Below are positions 52,497-61,785 of a stretch of 64,000 nucleotides of DNA, piece by piece (position 1 is the stretch's first letter; each line of letters starts with the position of its first letter). The notes under the pieces are model-generated. The model was given only the letters and a program-made list of their open reading frames with translations, searched no databases and was not told the DNA's origin. The stretch covers positions 248,001-312,000 of the forward strand of contig NZ_JADLQO010000004.1 in NCBI RefSeq assembly GCF_015477775.1, given 5' to 3'. This stretch comes from Nocardia abscessus. Its GTDB lineage: Bacteria > Actinomycetota > Actinomycetes > Mycobacteriales > Mycobacteriaceae. A program made the translations under genes and the position numbers.

Positions 52497-54011
52497 TCAG
52501 CGGCCCGAGCGACGGCCCAGCGGAACGCGCAGGACGGCATCGGTGCCGATATCGGCGCCGGGATGCAAGCCGATGGAGCCGCCGAGTTCGGCCGTGACCA
52601 GGGTCCGGACGATCTGCAGGCCGAGCCGGTCGGAGGATTCCAGGCTGAACCCGGGCGGCAGACCGCGGCCGTCGTCGCTGATGATCACGTCGAGCCAGCG
52701 GGCCGAACGCTCGGAACGGATTGTCACCGTGCCGTTTTCGCCCGAATCGAAGGCGTGCTCGATGGCGTTCTGCACCAGTTCGGTGAGCACCATCACCAGC
52801 GGGGTGGCGCGCTCGGCGGAGAAGACCCCGAGCGAGCCCGCGCGGCGCACCTTGATGCGCGCGGTGTGCACGGTGGCCACGTCGGCCATGATCGGCAGCA
52901 GCCGGTCCACGACTTCGTCGAGATCGACCTCTTCGTCCACCGACATGGACAGCATCTCGTGCACCGACGCGATGGAGGTGACCCTGCGCACCGACTCGGT
53001 GAGCGCGACCTGCGCCTCCTCGTTCTCGGTGCGGCGGGCTTGCAGGCGCAGCAGCGCGGCGACGGTCTGCAGGTTGTTCTTGACCCGGTGGTGGATCTCC
53101 CGGATGGTGGCGTCCTTGCTCAGCAGCGCGCGATCGCGCCGCTTGACCTCGGTGACGTCGCGGACGAGCACGGCCGCGCCGGCCAGTTCACCGTGCGGGC
53201 GCAGCACGAGGGTGCGCAGCAGCACGGTGGCTCCCCGCGCCTCGACCTCCATCCGCCGCCCGGTCCGTCCGGCCAGGGCGGCCTGGATGTCGCCGACCAC
53301 TTCCTGCGCGTCGAACGGGTCGGTGATCAGTGAACGAGTGGTGACCGCGAGGTCCTGGCCGGCCAAATCGGCCTGCAAGCCCATCCGGTGGTAGGCCGAC
53401 AGCGCGTTCGGGCTGGCGTAGACCACGATGCCGTCGGTGTCGAGCCGGATGAATCCGTCGCCCGCGCGCGGGCTGGAATGGGTGGCGGCGCGATCCTCTG
53501 TGGTCGGGAAGGTGCCGTCGGCGATCATCTGGCACAAGTCGTCCGCGCAGGCCACGTACGCGCTCTCCAGCTGACTGCGGACCCGGGAGCGTTGCAGATC
53601 GGTGTCCCGGCTCAGCACCGCGATCACGTCGTCACCGCAGCGCACGGGGATCGCCTCGCGGATCGCGTGCACCGGATGCGGGTGGTAGACGCCGGAGGCC
53701 TCGACCTCGCTGTCGGCGCGGACGGTCGCGCCGGTCACCAGGGCGTCGAACACCTGCGGATGGTCGGCCTTGCGGGCAGCCGTGCCGACCAGGTCCTCCT
53801 GGTGCACGGTGGGCGCTGTGGTGGGACGGCACTGCGCGACGCAGACGATGTCCGCACCCTCCACTATCGGGCCCGCACCGACCCACAGCAGCAGATCGGC
53901 GAAGGACAGGTCGGCCAGCAGTTGCCAATCGCCCACTACGCGCTGCAGATGATCTACGGCGACGCCGGGTAGGTCGGTGTGCTCGGCCAGCAGCTCGCTC
54001 AGGGTCGCCAT
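52497..54011 (-). CDS. pdtaS: PdtaS-type sensor histidine kinase
   Basis: 504 residues. The N-terminus is a GAF-like sensory domain (WQLLADLSFADLLLWVGAG, AIREAIPVRCGDDVIAVLSRD), then a PAS domain (IRLDTDGIVVYASPNALSAYHRMG), the HisKA_2 phosphoacceptor IREIHHRVKNNLQTVAALLRLQ and an HATPase with NAIEHAF, DDGRGLPPGF and GLQIVRTLV. Cytosolic. In mycobacteria PdtaS signals to the RNA-binding antiterminator PdtaR and senses copper/NO-related stress; PdtaR is not in this window. Position equals Rv3220c. Confidence 0.92.
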   Translation of the reverse strand: MATLSELLAEHTDLPGVAVDHLQRVVGDWQLLADLSFADLLLWVGAGPIVEGADIVCVAQCRPTTAPTVHQEDLVGTAARKADHPQVFDALVTGATVRADSEVEASGVYHPHPVHAIREAIPVRCGDDVIAVLSRDTDLQRSRVRSQLESAYVACADDLCQMIADGTFPTTEDRAATHSSPRAGDGFIRLDTDGIVVYASPNALSAYHRMGLQADLAGQDLAVTTRSLITDPFDAQEVVGDIQAALAGRTGRRMEVEARGATVLLRTLVLRPHGELAGAAVLVRDVTEVKRRDRALLSKDATIREIHHRVKNNLQTVAALLRLQARRTENEEAQVALTESVRRVTSIASVHEMLSMSVDEEVDLDEVVDRLLPIMADVATVHTARIKVRRAGSLGVFSAERATPLVMVLTELVQNAIEHAFDSGENGTVTIRSERSARWLDVIISDDGRGLPPGFSLESSDRLGLQIVRTLVTAELGGSIGLHPGADIGTDAVLRVPLGRRSGR

Positions 54012-54032
54012 GCAGATCTACCGCTCAATCGT

Positions 54033-54248
54033 TCAGGAGATGACGGCGATCAGGTGGCCCGCCTTGATCGCGTCGCCTTCCTTGACACCGACCGACGTCA
54101 CAGTGCCGCTGGACTCCGCGAGCACCGGGATCTCCATCTTCATGGACTCGAGGATCACCAAAGTGTCGCCCTCCTGGACCTCGTCCCCCTCCTGGACGAC
54201 CACCTGGTACACGACCGATACCAGCTCCGCGAGCACTTCCTCAGCCAT
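54033..54248 (-). CDS. Biotin/lipoyl-attachment protein (TB7.3 type)
   Basis: 71 residues: AEEVLAELVSVVYQVVVQEGDEVQEGDTLVILESMKMEIPVLAESSGTVTSVGVKEGDAIKAGHL. The ESMKMEIPV motif with its central Lys is the biotinylation site. It corresponds to Rv3221c, a biotinylated carrier of unclear partner. The ATG at 54248 is chosen; the frame upstream is unused. It lies 21 bp upstream of pdtaS on the same strand and may be co-transcribed with it. Divergent from bL37. Confidence 0.92.
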   Translation of the reverse strand: MAEEVLAELVSVVYQVVVQEGDEVQEGDTLVILESMKMEIPVLAESSGTVTSVGVKEGDAIKAGHLIAVIS

Positions 54249-54338
54249 GGCACCCCATTCACTCGTTGGCCTGTATCCGCTGAAGGTACAGCCAACCACA
54301 CGTGAAAGAATGGCCTTCAACCAGAAGGGAGACTACTC

Positions 54339-54413
54339 ATGGGTAAGCGCGGACGTAAGAAGCGTAGCCGCAAGGGGAACGCAGCCAACCACGGCAAGCG
54401 GCCAAACGCCTGA
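54339..54413 (+). CDS. 50S ribosomal protein bL37 (24 residues)
   Basis: A 24-codon gene, MGKRGRKKRSRKGNAANHGKRPNA read in two parts as MGKRGRKKRSRKG and NAANHGKRPNA, with AAGGGAG seven bases before the ATG. It matches from memory the tiny basic bL37 peptide of mycobacterial ribosomes (KRGRKKRxRK...NHGKRPN). It was first seen in ribosome structures, so is often missed in annotation. It lies on the plus strand between the divergent TB7.3-type gene and the convergent anti-sigma gene, and ends before a strong stem-loop. Confidence 0.88.
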   Translation: MGKRGRKKRSRKGNAANHGKRPNA

Positions 54414-54439
54414 GCGCGACGCTCGGCTCGAAAGCACGA

Positions 54440-54474
54440 AGCGGCACGCACTTCCGGCTGGAAGGCGTGCCGCT
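54440..54474. terminator. Long stem-loop between bL37 and rshA
   Basis: AGCGGCACGC (54440-54449) plus CTTCC (54451-54455) pair with GGAAG and GCGTGCCGCT (54460-54474) around GGCT, with one bulged A. It should stop transcription from both convergent genes. Confidence 0.82.
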
Positions 54475-54509
54475 CGCGTTGCACGAACCGGCCAGGTCGC
54501 ACGGACCGG

Positions 54510-54800
54510 CTAGTCGGAGGTCTCGACCGACGTCTCGCTGGTGACGACCGTCCGGCGGATCTCGATCGTCAAGCGCTCCCGCAGCGAATCGGGCGCGCGG
54601 TCGCCGCCGCACTTGCGGCTGAGCAAGCCCTTGATCTTCTCCTCGATGCCGTAAGCCTCGATACAGGGGCTGCAGTGCTCCATGTGGTGCTGCAACCGGG
54701 CACGAGTCGCCTCGTCGCACTCCCCGTCGAGCATCAGCCACACGTCGGCGAGTACCGCCGTGCAGTCGAGCTCCATGTCGGGGTCCCGCTCGGTACTCAC
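54510..54800 (-). CDS. rshA: Zinc anti-sigma factor RshA/RsrA
   Basis: 96 residues. The zinc-associated anti-sigma motif H-x3-C-x2-C is HMEHCSPC (His39, Cys43, Cys46); Cys13 in LDCTAV is the additional redox cysteine. It binds SigH in reducing conditions and releases it when the thiols are oxidised. The GTG at 54800 overlaps the sigH stop as GTGA, so the two are made in step. It corresponds to rshA of M. tuberculosis. Confidence 0.92.
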   Translation of the reverse strand: MSTERDPDMELDCTAVLADVWLMLDGECDEATRARLQHHMEHCSPCIEAYGIEEKIKGLLSRKCGGDRAPDSLRERLTIEIRRTVVTSETSVETSD

Positions 54801-55429
54801 TGCTTGACCTCCTGGCGTTCCCCCGAACGGTTGAATCCACGCTCGCGCGCCACATCGGCGAGCAAACCCTTCAGTTGTTTCCGGCCCCGATGCAGCCGGG
54901 ACATCACCGTACCGATGGGAGTGCCCATGATGTCGGCGATCTCCTTGTACGGGAAGCCCTCGACGTCCGCGTAGTACACCGCCATCCGGAATTCCTCCGG
55001 CAGTTCCTGCAGCGCGGCCTTGATGTCGTCGTCCGGCAGCGCGTCCAGCGCCTCGACCTCGGCCGAGCGCAGTCCCTGTGAGGTGTGCTCCGCGGTCGCG
55101 GCCAGCTGCCAGTCGGTGATCTCGTCGGTCGGGTACTGCGCGGGCTGCCGCTGCTTCTTGCGGTAGGAGTTGATGTAGGTGTTGGTCAGGATCCGGTACA
55201 GCCATGCCCTGAGGTTGGTGCCCTCCCGGAACGACTTGAACCCCTGAAACGCCTTGACGTAGGTCTCCTGGACCAGGTCCTCGGCATCCGCCGGGTTCCT
55301 GGTCATGCGCAGCGCGGCGCCGTAGAGCTGGTCGAGCAGCGGGAGCGCGTCCCGCTCGAACCGTTGTGCCAGCTCGGCATCGTCGACGCCGGCGACATCG
55401 TCGGCCACCACGTCATCGTCGCTCGTCAC
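54797..55429 (-). CDS. sigH: Redox-stress sigma factor SigH
   Basis: 210 residues from GTG 55429, close to M. tuberculosis SigH. Region 2: [38 protein letters not shown] and [31 protein letters not shown]; region 4: [48 protein letters not shown]. It controls the response to oxidative and heat stress. AAGGGA precedes the GTG at five bases. The frame continues upstream: a GTG at 55549 with AAGGAG six bases before it would add 40 residues, as in the SigR' isoform of Streptomyces. A SigH-type promoter is upstream, so the gene is probably self-activating. Confidence 0.93.
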   Translation of the reverse strand: MTSDDDVVADDVAGVDDAELAQRFERDALPLLDQLYGAALRMTRNPADAEDLVQETYVKAFQGFKSFREGTNLRAWLYRILTNTYINSYRKKQRQPAQYPTDEITDWQLAATAEHTSQGLRSAEVEALDALPDDDIKAALQELPEEFRMAVYYADVEGFPYKEIADIMGTPIGTVMSRLHRGRKQLKGLLADVARERGFNRSGERQEVKQ

Positions 55430-55622
55430 ACCTGTCCCTTCGATCGCCGTACCTGCCAAATCTACCGGCATCGGCGTATCGAGGGAGAACCCGCCTTCCG
55501 TCGGGGACACCTCGGTCCCCAGCGGACGGTCGTCGAGCAGTACGGGCACAGGCATCTCCTTCACGTCTCCATAGGGCCTGCTCACGGCGGTGAAAAGCAT
55601 TCCGAGCGCTATGTACCGGCTA

Positions 55623-55650
55623 CAACATGCGCGGGGCTCCGGGTGTTCCC
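55623..55650 (-). promoter_or_regulatory. SigH-type promoter of sigH-rshA
   Basis: On the minus strand GGGAACA (55650-55644) is followed after 17 bases by GTTG (55626-55623), matching the SigH/SigR consensus GGGAA(T/C)-n16-18-GTT. The transcript would begin around 55615, leaving both candidate sigH starts downstream. A second GGGAAC lies 12-13 bases further upstream. Confidence 0.82.
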
Positions 55651-55688
55651 GGCGGGGTGTTCCCGGCGCCGCCGCTAAGGTTTCGGCC

Positions 55689-56183
55689 ATGGCAGCAGGC
55701 TCGACTCCGGCGATCCGCGCGTTGACCCAGGCGAAGGTGTCCCACCGCGTGCACGCCTACAAGCACGATCCGCGGGCCGACTCCTACGGCACCGAGGCGG
55801 TCGACGCGCTGGCCGGCGAACTAGGGGTCGTGGCCGGGCAGATCTTCAAGACCTTGGTCATCGAACTGGGTACCGGTTCGCTCGCGGTGGCCGTGCTTCC
55901 GGTGCCGAACACGTTGTCGCTCAAAGCCGCGGCCGCGGCGCTCGGCGCGTCGAAGGCGAGCATGGCGGACAAGACCAGGGCGGAGAAGACGACCGGATAC
56001 GTGCTCGGCGGCATCTCACCGCTCGGTCAGCGCAAACCGCTGCCCACCGTGATCGATGACTCGGCGCTGACCTGGGATCGGGTCCTGTGCAGCGCGGGTC
56101 GGCGTGGACTGGAGATCGAGCTGGCGCCCGCCGATCTGGTCCGGCTCACCGCGGCGGTGACCGCGCCCGTGACATCCGCGTAA
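55689..56183 (+). CDS. ybaK: YbaK/ProX-type aminoacyl-tRNA deacylase
   Basis: 164 residues. YbaK fold: [53 protein letters not shown] with the FKTLV catalytic-Lys motif, [26 protein letters not shown] and [22 protein letters not shown] (GGISPxGxxxxLP). It removes wrongly attached cysteine (Cys-tRNAPro). Opposite strand to sigH; about 260 bp between their starts. ATG at 55689. Confidence 0.9.
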   Translation: MAAGSTPAIRALTQAKVSHRVHAYKHDPRADSYGTEAVDALAGELGVVAGQIFKTLVIELGTGSLAVAVLPVPNTLSLKAAAAALGASKASMADKTRAEKTTGYVLGGISPLGQRKPLPTVIDDSALTWDRVLCSAGRRGLEIELAPADLVRLTAAVTAPVTSA

Positions 56184-56249
56184 TTCGGCCACCACCGCCG
56201 CGATCTGTGCGTTACTGAACAGGCCAAATCGATCCGACTCGAGGATGTG

Positions 56250-56558
56250 ATGCGAATGATGTCCACGACCCAGCGTTTGCGCACTGTGATCGTCGCGTTG
56301 TCCGGAGCTCTCGTCTTGGCCCTCGGTTCGGTAACGCTCCTCGCACCCGAGGCCACCGCCGCACCGAACACCCCGCCGGTCACGCAGGTCAGCGATTCCG
56401 TCTTCGACTTCGACGGCCAGGGCTCGAAAAGCGACGACAAGGCAGGCAAGGCCGAGAAGCTCAGCGGCAATGTCACCACCAAGCTGATCGACCTGGTCGC
56501 CGGAATCATCAAATGCGGGCTGAACATCGCCTCACCCAGCGTGAAGTGCTCGCTGTAA
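56250..56558 (+). CDS. Small secreted protein of unknown function
   Basis: 102 residues. Signal peptide with RLRTVIVALSGALVLALGSVTLLAPEATA, cleavage after ATA. The mature part is about 65 residues: NTPPVTQVSDSVFDFDGQGSKSDDKAGKAEK, a polar linker, and an amphipathic or buried end TKLIDLVAGIIKCGLNIASPSVKCSL with two cysteines that could form a disulfide. No family recognised. ATG at 56250 follows GAGG; neighbouring codons GTG and ATG also possible. Confidence 0.68.
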   Translation: MRMMSTTQRLRTVIVALSGALVLALGSVTLLAPEATAAPNTPPVTQVSDSVFDFDGQGSKSDDKAGKAEKLSGNVTTKLIDLVAGIIKCGLNIASPSVKCSL

Positions 56559-56892
56559 TTTCTTGCGGTGTTGTTTTTCCAGCGCCTGCGGCGCTGGGTG
56601 TTCGCGGCCCCTTGGTGGCTCGCATCCGAGCGACCGCCGCTGGCGACTTCGTCGCGGACGCGGCGGCCGCTCGGACGCGACCCGGGCCGCGAACGGCGCA
56701 TGCTCGGTCTCGCTTCGCTCGAAACCGGGAGTCGGGCTGGCGTGTTGCGCGACGCGGTCACGTCGGCATCGAGCTTGCGGCGATCGCCGGACTACGGCTG
56801 GACGCTACCGCTGCGGACTCGGCCGATCGGACACGAGCCGGGAGATCTCCGTGCTCGTAACGGCGTGGGGGACGCGGTTGGGCAGCATGCGC
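56559..56892. repeat. Non-coding gap carrying two dispersed repeats
   Basis: 334 bp between the secreted-protein gene and the SRAP gene (convergent). It contains the stem-loop repeat at 56582-56610 (other copy at about 35623) and, at 56695-56728, copy B of the 34-bp repeat (copy A at 37137, opposite orientation). The rest is GC-rich with no coding features. Confidence 0.7.
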
Positions 56893-57681
56893 TCACAGCA
56901 AGCTGATCTGCTCGGCTTCCTTCTGATCCTCCACCTGGGCAAGCAGTTCCGGGCCGTTGTTGCGCACACTGTTGACCAGCGCGGGCACCGGCCGGGGCAC
57001 GATTGCCGCGACCACGTCCTCCGACGGTGTCTCCAGCAGGCTCGCGGGCGCCGGGTGATCCGGGTCCAGCCACGCCTCCCAGTGTTTCTGCGGCATGGGC
57101 AGCGGCATCCGATCGTGGATGCGGGTCAGGTCGCCGACCGCGTCGGTGGTCAGGATGGTGCACGACAGCAGCGGCTCGCTCTCCGGTTGCGACCGGTCGC
57201 GCCAGATCGACCACAGACCGGCCATGTAGAGACGTGAACCGTCCGCGTTGGCCATGTAGTACGGCTGCTTGGCGACTTTGCCTTTCGCGCCCTTTTCGCC
57301 GTTCGGCTCGACGACCCACTCGTACCAGCCGTCCATCGGCACCAGGCAGCGCCGGTACTTCACCGCGTCACGGAAGGACGGCGTGCTGGCGGCTTTGTCG
57401 GCGCGGGCGTTGAACAGCGGTTTTCCCTTGACCGGGACGCCGGGCTCGGCAGCCTTGGTCCAAACCGGGATCAGTCCCCAGCGCATGCGCCGGATACGGC
57501 GCTTCGGGTCGTCGTCCTTGCGGCCGTGGTCGTGTCGCTCGACCACGGTGAGCACCTGTGTCGTCGGAGCGACGTTGTAATTGGTGAAAGCGCTTTGGTC
57601 AGCGGCCTCGGTCTCATCGATCGCATCCAACTCGACCGCGAGCCCGGCCGGGTTGGTCGTGGTCGCATATCGTCCGCACAT
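56893..57681 (-). CDS. SRAP (HMCES/YedK) abasic-site shielding protein
   Basis: 262 residues. It begins MCGRYATTTN, so Cys2 becomes the N-terminal residue that forms a thiazolidine cross-link with an abasic site in single-stranded DNA. Other family residues are in YNVAPTTQVLTV, RMRWGLIPVWTK, LFNARADKAASTPSFRDAVKYRRCLVPMDGWYEW and LTRIHDRMPLPM. The ATG at 57681 is fixed by the catalytic Cys; the open frame upstream is not used. It corresponds to Rv3226c. Confidence 0.93.
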   Translation of the reverse strand: MCGRYATTTNPAGLAVELDAIDETEAADQSAFTNYNVAPTTQVLTVVERHDHGRKDDDPKRRIRRMRWGLIPVWTKAAEPGVPVKGKPLFNARADKAASTPSFRDAVKYRRCLVPMDGWYEWVVEPNGEKGAKGKVAKQPYYMANADGSRLYMAGLWSIWRDRSQPESEPLLSCTILTTDAVGDLTRIHDRMPLPMPQKHWEAWLDPDHPAPASLLETPSEDVVAAIVPRPVPALVNSVRNNGPELLAQVEDQKEAEQISLL

Positions 57682-57846
57682 ATACCGATAGTCCCACCCG
57701 TCACCGACAGAGTCGGAGACAATTGGTCCATAGCTGGTGACCTGTTGAGAGTTGTGGCATAGCATTCTCTCATCGGAAGGACGGGCTGCCGTCCACTCGG
57801 ACTCGCGCATCGACCGTCCACCGCAGACGGCAAGAGGAGATCAACT

Positions 57847-59355
57847 GTGACATCCACCGACACCAAACCAGCCGACCACGACACGGCACTGACGTCGGTC
57901 AATCCGGCGACAGGCGAGGTGATCGGCACGCACGTCATCGCCGACGACGACGCGGTGGCCGCCGCGGTCGCCAAGGCCCGCGCAGCGGCCGCCACCTGGG
58001 GCGCGCTGAGTTTCGACGAGCGGCGCACGCACCTGCTGCGCTGGTCGAGCAAATTGGTGCAGAACTCGGAGAAGTTCTGCGAGCTGATCCACGCCGAGAA
58101 CGGCAAGCCGCTCGACGACGCCTTCCTGGAATTGATGCTCGCGCTCGAGCACATCTCCTGGGCGGCCAAGAACGCCAAGAAGGTGCTCGGCCCCAAGCGG
58201 ATCTCCCCCGGCGCGCTGATGTCGAACTTCAGCGCCCGGCTCGAGCAGCGCCCGCTCGGCGTCGTCGGCGTGATCGGACCGTGGAACTACCCGGTCTACA
58301 CGCCGAACGGTTCCATCGCCTACGCGCTGGCCGCGGGTAACACCGTCGTGTTCAAGCCGAGCGAATACTCCACCGGCATCGGCAACTTCCTCGCCGACGC
58401 GTTCGCCGAAGCCAATCCCGAACTGCCCGAGGGCGTCTTCATCACGATCAACGGTTACGGCGCCACCGGCGCGGCGCTGGTCCGATCGGACGTCGACAAG
58501 ATCGCGTTCACCGGCTCCACCGCCACCGGCAAGCGGATCATGGCCGCCGCCGCGGAGCGGCTCACCCCCGTGCTGCTGGAGTGCGGCGGCAAGGACGCGG
58601 TGATCGTCGCCGCCGACGCCGACGTCAAGGCCGCGGCGGACGCGGTCGCCTGGGGCGCCACCGCCAACAGCGGCCAGACCTGCGCCGGCGTGGAACGGGT
58701 CTACGTGGACCGCTCGGTGCGCGAGGAGTTCGTCGCCGAGGTCAAGCGGATCCTCACCGACATCAAGCCCGGTTCCGACGACAAGGCCGCCTACGGCCCG
58801 ATGACCATGCCGAGCCAGGTCGACATCGTGCGCCGCCACATCGAGGACGCGCTGAAGAACGGCGGCACCGCGGTGCTCGGCGGGCCGGAGTCGGTCAAGG
58901 CGCCGTTCATCGAACCGGTCGTGCTGGTCGACACCGACGAGAGCTCCGAGGCCGTGGCCGAGGAGACCTTCGGCCCGACCATCACCATCCGCACCGTCGA
59001 CGGCGTGGACGAGGCGGTCGAGCTGGCCAACAACTCCAAGTACGGGCTGTCCTCGGCGGTCTACTCGAAGAAGAACGGCCTGGACATCGCGCGCAGGCTG
59101 CGCGTCGGCGCCACCTCGGTGAACTCCGTGCTCGCCTTCGCCGCCATCCCCGGCCTGCCCTTCGGCGGCGTCGGCGATTCCGGCATCGGCCGCATCCACG
59201 GCGAGCCGGGTCTGCGCGAGTTCGCCCGCCCGCACTCGATCGCGGTGCAGCGCTTCACCGTTCCCGGCATGGCGCTGCTGAGCTACAGCCGCACCGACTC
59301 CACGATGAAGCTGCTGCGCAAGCTCGTTCCCTTCCTGCACGGGCGGCACAAGTAG
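57847..59355 (+). CDS. NAD(P)-dependent aldehyde dehydrogenase
   Basis: 502 residues. ALDH motifs: [53 protein letters not shown] with general base Glu245, and [13 protein letters not shown] with catalytic Cys279; EETFGPTI and [19 protein letters not shown] near the end. The C-terminal stretch is basic and hydrophobic ([16 protein letters not shown]), which may associate with membrane, as in fatty-aldehyde dehydrogenases. Substrate probably a long-chain or aromatic aldehyde. GTG at 57847. Ends before a large inverted repeat. Confidence 0.88.
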   Translation: MTSTDTKPADHDTALTSVNPATGEVIGTHVIADDDAVAAAVAKARAAAATWGALSFDERRTHLLRWSSKLVQNSEKFCELIHAENGKPLDDAFLELMLALEHISWAAKNAKKVLGPKRISPGALMSNFSARLEQRPLGVVGVIGPWNYPVYTPNGSIAYALAAGNTVVFKPSEYSTGIGNFLADAFAEANPELPEGVFITINGYGATGAALVRSDVDKIAFTGSTATGKRIMAAAAERLTPVLLECGGKDAVIVAADADVKAAADAVAWGATANSGQTCAGVERVYVDRSVREEFVAEVKRILTDIKPGSDDKAAYGPMTMPSQVDIVRRHIEDALKNGGTAVLGGPESVKAPFIEPVVLVDTDESSEAVAEETFGPTITIRTVDGVDEAVELANNSKYGLSSAVYSKKNGLDIARRLRVGATSVNSVLAFAAIPGLPFGGVGDSGIGRIHGEPGLREFARPHSIAVQRFTVPGMALLSYSRTDSTMKLLRKLVPFLHGRHK

Positions 59356-59359
59356 GAAA

Positions 59360-59416
59360 CCGGTCCGAGCAGGCGGAGCGCATGCGGCGATGGCGGCTGT
59401 CGCCTGCTCGGACCGG
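59360..59416 (+). terminator. 16-bp perfect inverted repeat after the aldehyde dehydrogenase gene
   Basis: CCGGTCCGAGCAGGCG (59360-59375) is the exact complement of CGCCTGCTCGGACCGG (59401-59416), with a 25-base loop. It begins about four bases after the stop codon. It could terminate transcription before aroA or hold a regulatory structure. Confidence 0.65.
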
Positions 59417-59485
59417 CGCCGCGGCGGCGCGGCGAACCCACAGCGCCGCAGTCGTCGCGGAACGAGCACGTGTGATGATGGACGA

Positions 59486-60778
59486 GTGAACTTCTGGCCA
59501 GCGCCCCATGTCGAGGTCCCCGTACACGCGACCGTGACCCTGCCCGGATCCAAATCCATTACGAACCGGGCGCTCATCCTGGCCGCCCTGGCCGACGGTC
59601 CCTCCACGATCACCGGTGCGCTGCGCAGCCGGGACACGAACCTGATGATCGCGGCGCTGCGCGCGCTCGGCGCGAACATCGAAGGCGCGCGCGACACCCT
59701 GACCGTCAACCCGGCGCCGCTGGGCGGCGGCACGGTCGACTGCGGGCTCGCGGGTACGGTGATGCGCTTCCTGCCGCCGGTCGCCGCGCTGGCGGCGGGC
59801 GATGTCGCGTTCGACGGTGACGAACAGGCCAGAATCCGCCCGCTGCGCACCATCCTGGACGCGCTGCGCGCGCTCGGCGCCGACGTCGACGGTGACGCGC
59901 TGCCGTTCACGGTGCACGGCAAGGGCGCGCTGCGCGGCGGCACCGTGACGATCGATGCGTCCGGATCCTCGCAGTTCGTCTCCGGCCTGCTGCTGTCGGC
60001 CGCGCGCTTCGACGAGGGCCTGGTGGTCCACCACGACGGCAAGGCGCTGCCCTCGATGCCGCACATCGAGATGACCGTGGAGATGCTGCGCCGCGCCGAC
60101 GTGCGGGTGCACGCGCCCGCGGACAGCTTCAAGGCGCAGACCTGGACCGTGGAGCACGGACCGATCCGCGCGGTGGACTGGGAGGTCGAGCCGGACCTGT
60201 CCAACGCCACCCCGTTCCTGGCCGCGGCCGCGGTCACGGCCGGCACGGTCAGCATCCCGCACTGGCCACGGCTGACCACCCAGCCCGGTGACGTGATCCG
60301 CGAGATCCTCGTGCGCATGGGCGCGGAGGCGCGGATCTTCGACGGCGTGCTCACCGTGCACGGCCCCGACCGGCTCGCGGGCATCGACATCGACCTGCAC
60401 GACGTGGGCGAGCTGACCCCCACCGTCGCCGCGCTGGCCGCGCTGGCCGACTCGCCGTCGGTGCTGCGCGGCATCTCCCATCTGCGCGGGCACGAGACCG
60501 ACCGGCTGGCCGCCCTGTCCACCGAGATCAACCGGCTCGGCGGCAAGGTCACCGAGACCGAGGACGGCCTGGAGATCGTGCCCACCGAGTTGCACGGCGG
60601 CAAATGGCATTCCTACGCCGACCACCGGATGGCCACGGCGGGAGCCATTCTCGGTCTCCGGGTGCCCGGCATCGAGATCGAGGACATCGGGACCACCGCC
60701 AAGACGCTGCCGAACTTCGTCGATCTCTGGGAGCGGATGCTCGAGCCCGCCTTATCCGACGAAGGAGCGGCGCGCTGA
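59486..60778 (+). CDS. aroA: 3-phosphoshikimate 1-carboxyvinyltransferase (EPSP synthase)
   Basis: 430 residues. EPSP synthase motifs: [22 protein letters not shown] (shikimate-3-phosphate binding), [19 protein letters not shown] (LxGTxxRFL), [32 protein letters not shown] and [18 protein letters not shown]. It joins phosphoenolpyruvate to shikimate 3-phosphate in aromatic amino acid synthesis. The SITNRA form (not the glyphosate-tolerant class II spacing) can be read directly. GTG at 59486 begins NFWPAPHVE. Its stop overlaps the rsgA start. Rv3227 position. Confidence 0.95.
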   Translation: MNFWPAPHVEVPVHATVTLPGSKSITNRALILAALADGPSTITGALRSRDTNLMIAALRALGANIEGARDTLTVNPAPLGGGTVDCGLAGTVMRFLPPVAALAAGDVAFDGDEQARIRPLRTILDALRALGADVDGDALPFTVHGKGALRGGTVTIDASGSSQFVSGLLLSAARFDEGLVVHHDGKALPSMPHIEMTVEMLRRADVRVHAPADSFKAQTWTVEHGPIRAVDWEVEPDLSNATPFLAAAAVTAGTVSIPHWPRLTTQPGDVIREILVRMGAEARIFDGVLTVHGPDRLAGIDIDLHDVGELTPTVAALAALADSPSVLRGISHLRGHETDRLAALSTEINRLGGKVTETEDGLEIVPTELHGGKWHSYADHRMATAGAILGLRVPGIEIEDIGTTAKTLPNFVDLWERMLEPALSDEGAAR

Positions 60779-61776
60779 CCCGGGGACGACGGACAGCGGC
60801 CAGCTACGACGAATCCGACGTCCGGGTTCGTCCGGGGCGTAGTTCCCGTCCCCGCACCAAGACCCGGCCGCAGCACAGCGATGCCGAGTCGGCCATGGTG
60901 GTCTCGGTGGACCGGGGCCGCTGGGGGTGCGTCCTCGGCGGTGATCCGGAGCGCCGGATCGTCGCGATGCGGGCTCGGGAGCTGGGCCGCACCCCGATCG
61001 TGGTCGGCGACCGAGTGGACGTGGTCGGCGATCTGTCCGGGCGACCGGACAGCCTCGCCCGCATCGTTCGGGTCACCGACCGCCGAACTGTGCTGCGTCG
61101 CACCGCCGATGACACCGATCCGTACGAGCGGATCGTCGTCGGCAACGCCGAACGGCTGTTCATCGTGGTCGCGCTCGCCGACCCGCCCCCGCGCACGGGC
61201 TTCGTGGAACGCGCCATGGTCGCCGCGTACGCCGGTGGGCTGCAACCGGTTCTGTGCCTGACCAAGCACGATCTGGCCATCGAGTCCGAATTCGCCGCCC
61301 TCTTCGACGATCTCGACCTCGCCATCGTCTACGGAGGCATCGACGATCCGCTCGATCCGGTACTGGAATTGCTCACCGATCACCTCACGGCGCTGATCGG
61401 CCACTCCGGTGTCGGCAAGTCCACGCTGGTCAATCGTCTCGTGCCGGACGCGGAGCGGGCGGTGGGCGAGGTCTCCGGGGTGGGCAAGGGCAAGCACACC
61501 TCCACGCAGTCGGTCGCGCTCCCGCTGCCGGGCGGCGGCTGGGTCATCGACACACCGGGCGTGCGCTCGTTCGGCTTGGCGCACATCACCCCGGACGACG
61601 TCATCGCCGCTTTCACCGATCTCGCCGACGCCATCGAGGACTGCCCGCGCGGCTGCACTCATCTCGGCCCGCCCGCCGACCCCGAATGCGCGTTGGACCA
61701 GCTCACCGGCAAGGAACACCGGGTGGCCGCCATCCGGCGGCTGCTGGTCGCCCTGACCTCGAACGACTCCTGGTAG
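60775..61776 (+). CDS. rsgA: Ribosome small-subunit GTPase RsgA
   Basis: 333 residues. Circularly permuted GTPase: TKHDL (G4-like), [14 protein letters not shown] (G1), GKGKHTS (G2) and [10 protein letters not shown] (G3); C-terminal zinc knuckle [17 protein letters not shown] (C-x3-C-x-H-x8-C). It helps mature the 30S subunit. The conserved N-terminus [22 protein letters not shown] has no in-frame ATG, GTG or TTG. The only start with a site is CTG at 60775, in CTGA overlap with aroA and with AAGGAG eight bases before it. ATG at 60895 would cut off the conserved lead. Rv3228 position. Confidence 0.9.
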   Translation: MTRGRRTAASYDESDVRVRPGRSSRPRTKTRPQHSDAESAMVVSVDRGRWGCVLGGDPERRIVAMRARELGRTPIVVGDRVDVVGDLSGRPDSLARIVRVTDRRTVLRRTADDTDPYERIVVGNAERLFIVVALADPPPRTGFVERAMVAAYAGGLQPVLCLTKHDLAIESEFAALFDDLDLAIVYGGIDDPLDPVLELLTDHLTALIGHSGVGKSTLVNRLVPDAERAVGEVSGVGKGKHTSTQSVALPLPGGGWVIDTPGVRSFGLAHITPDDVIAAFTDLADAIEDCPRGCTHLGPPADPECALDQLTGKEHRVAAIRRLLVALTSNDSW

Positions 61777-61785
61777 TCCGGACTT

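Noticed and set aside
55553..55690. ATG 55555 and further upstream codons as the main sigH start
   Set aside because: ATG 55555 is directly next to AAGGAG with no spacing; GTG 55429 matches the length of known SigH proteins. The long form is kept as a finding via GTG 55549.
57841..60603. 920-codon open frame antisense to the aldehyde dehydrogenase and aroA
   Set aside because: It spans two well-conserved genes on the other strand and has low-complexity composition; a GC artefact.
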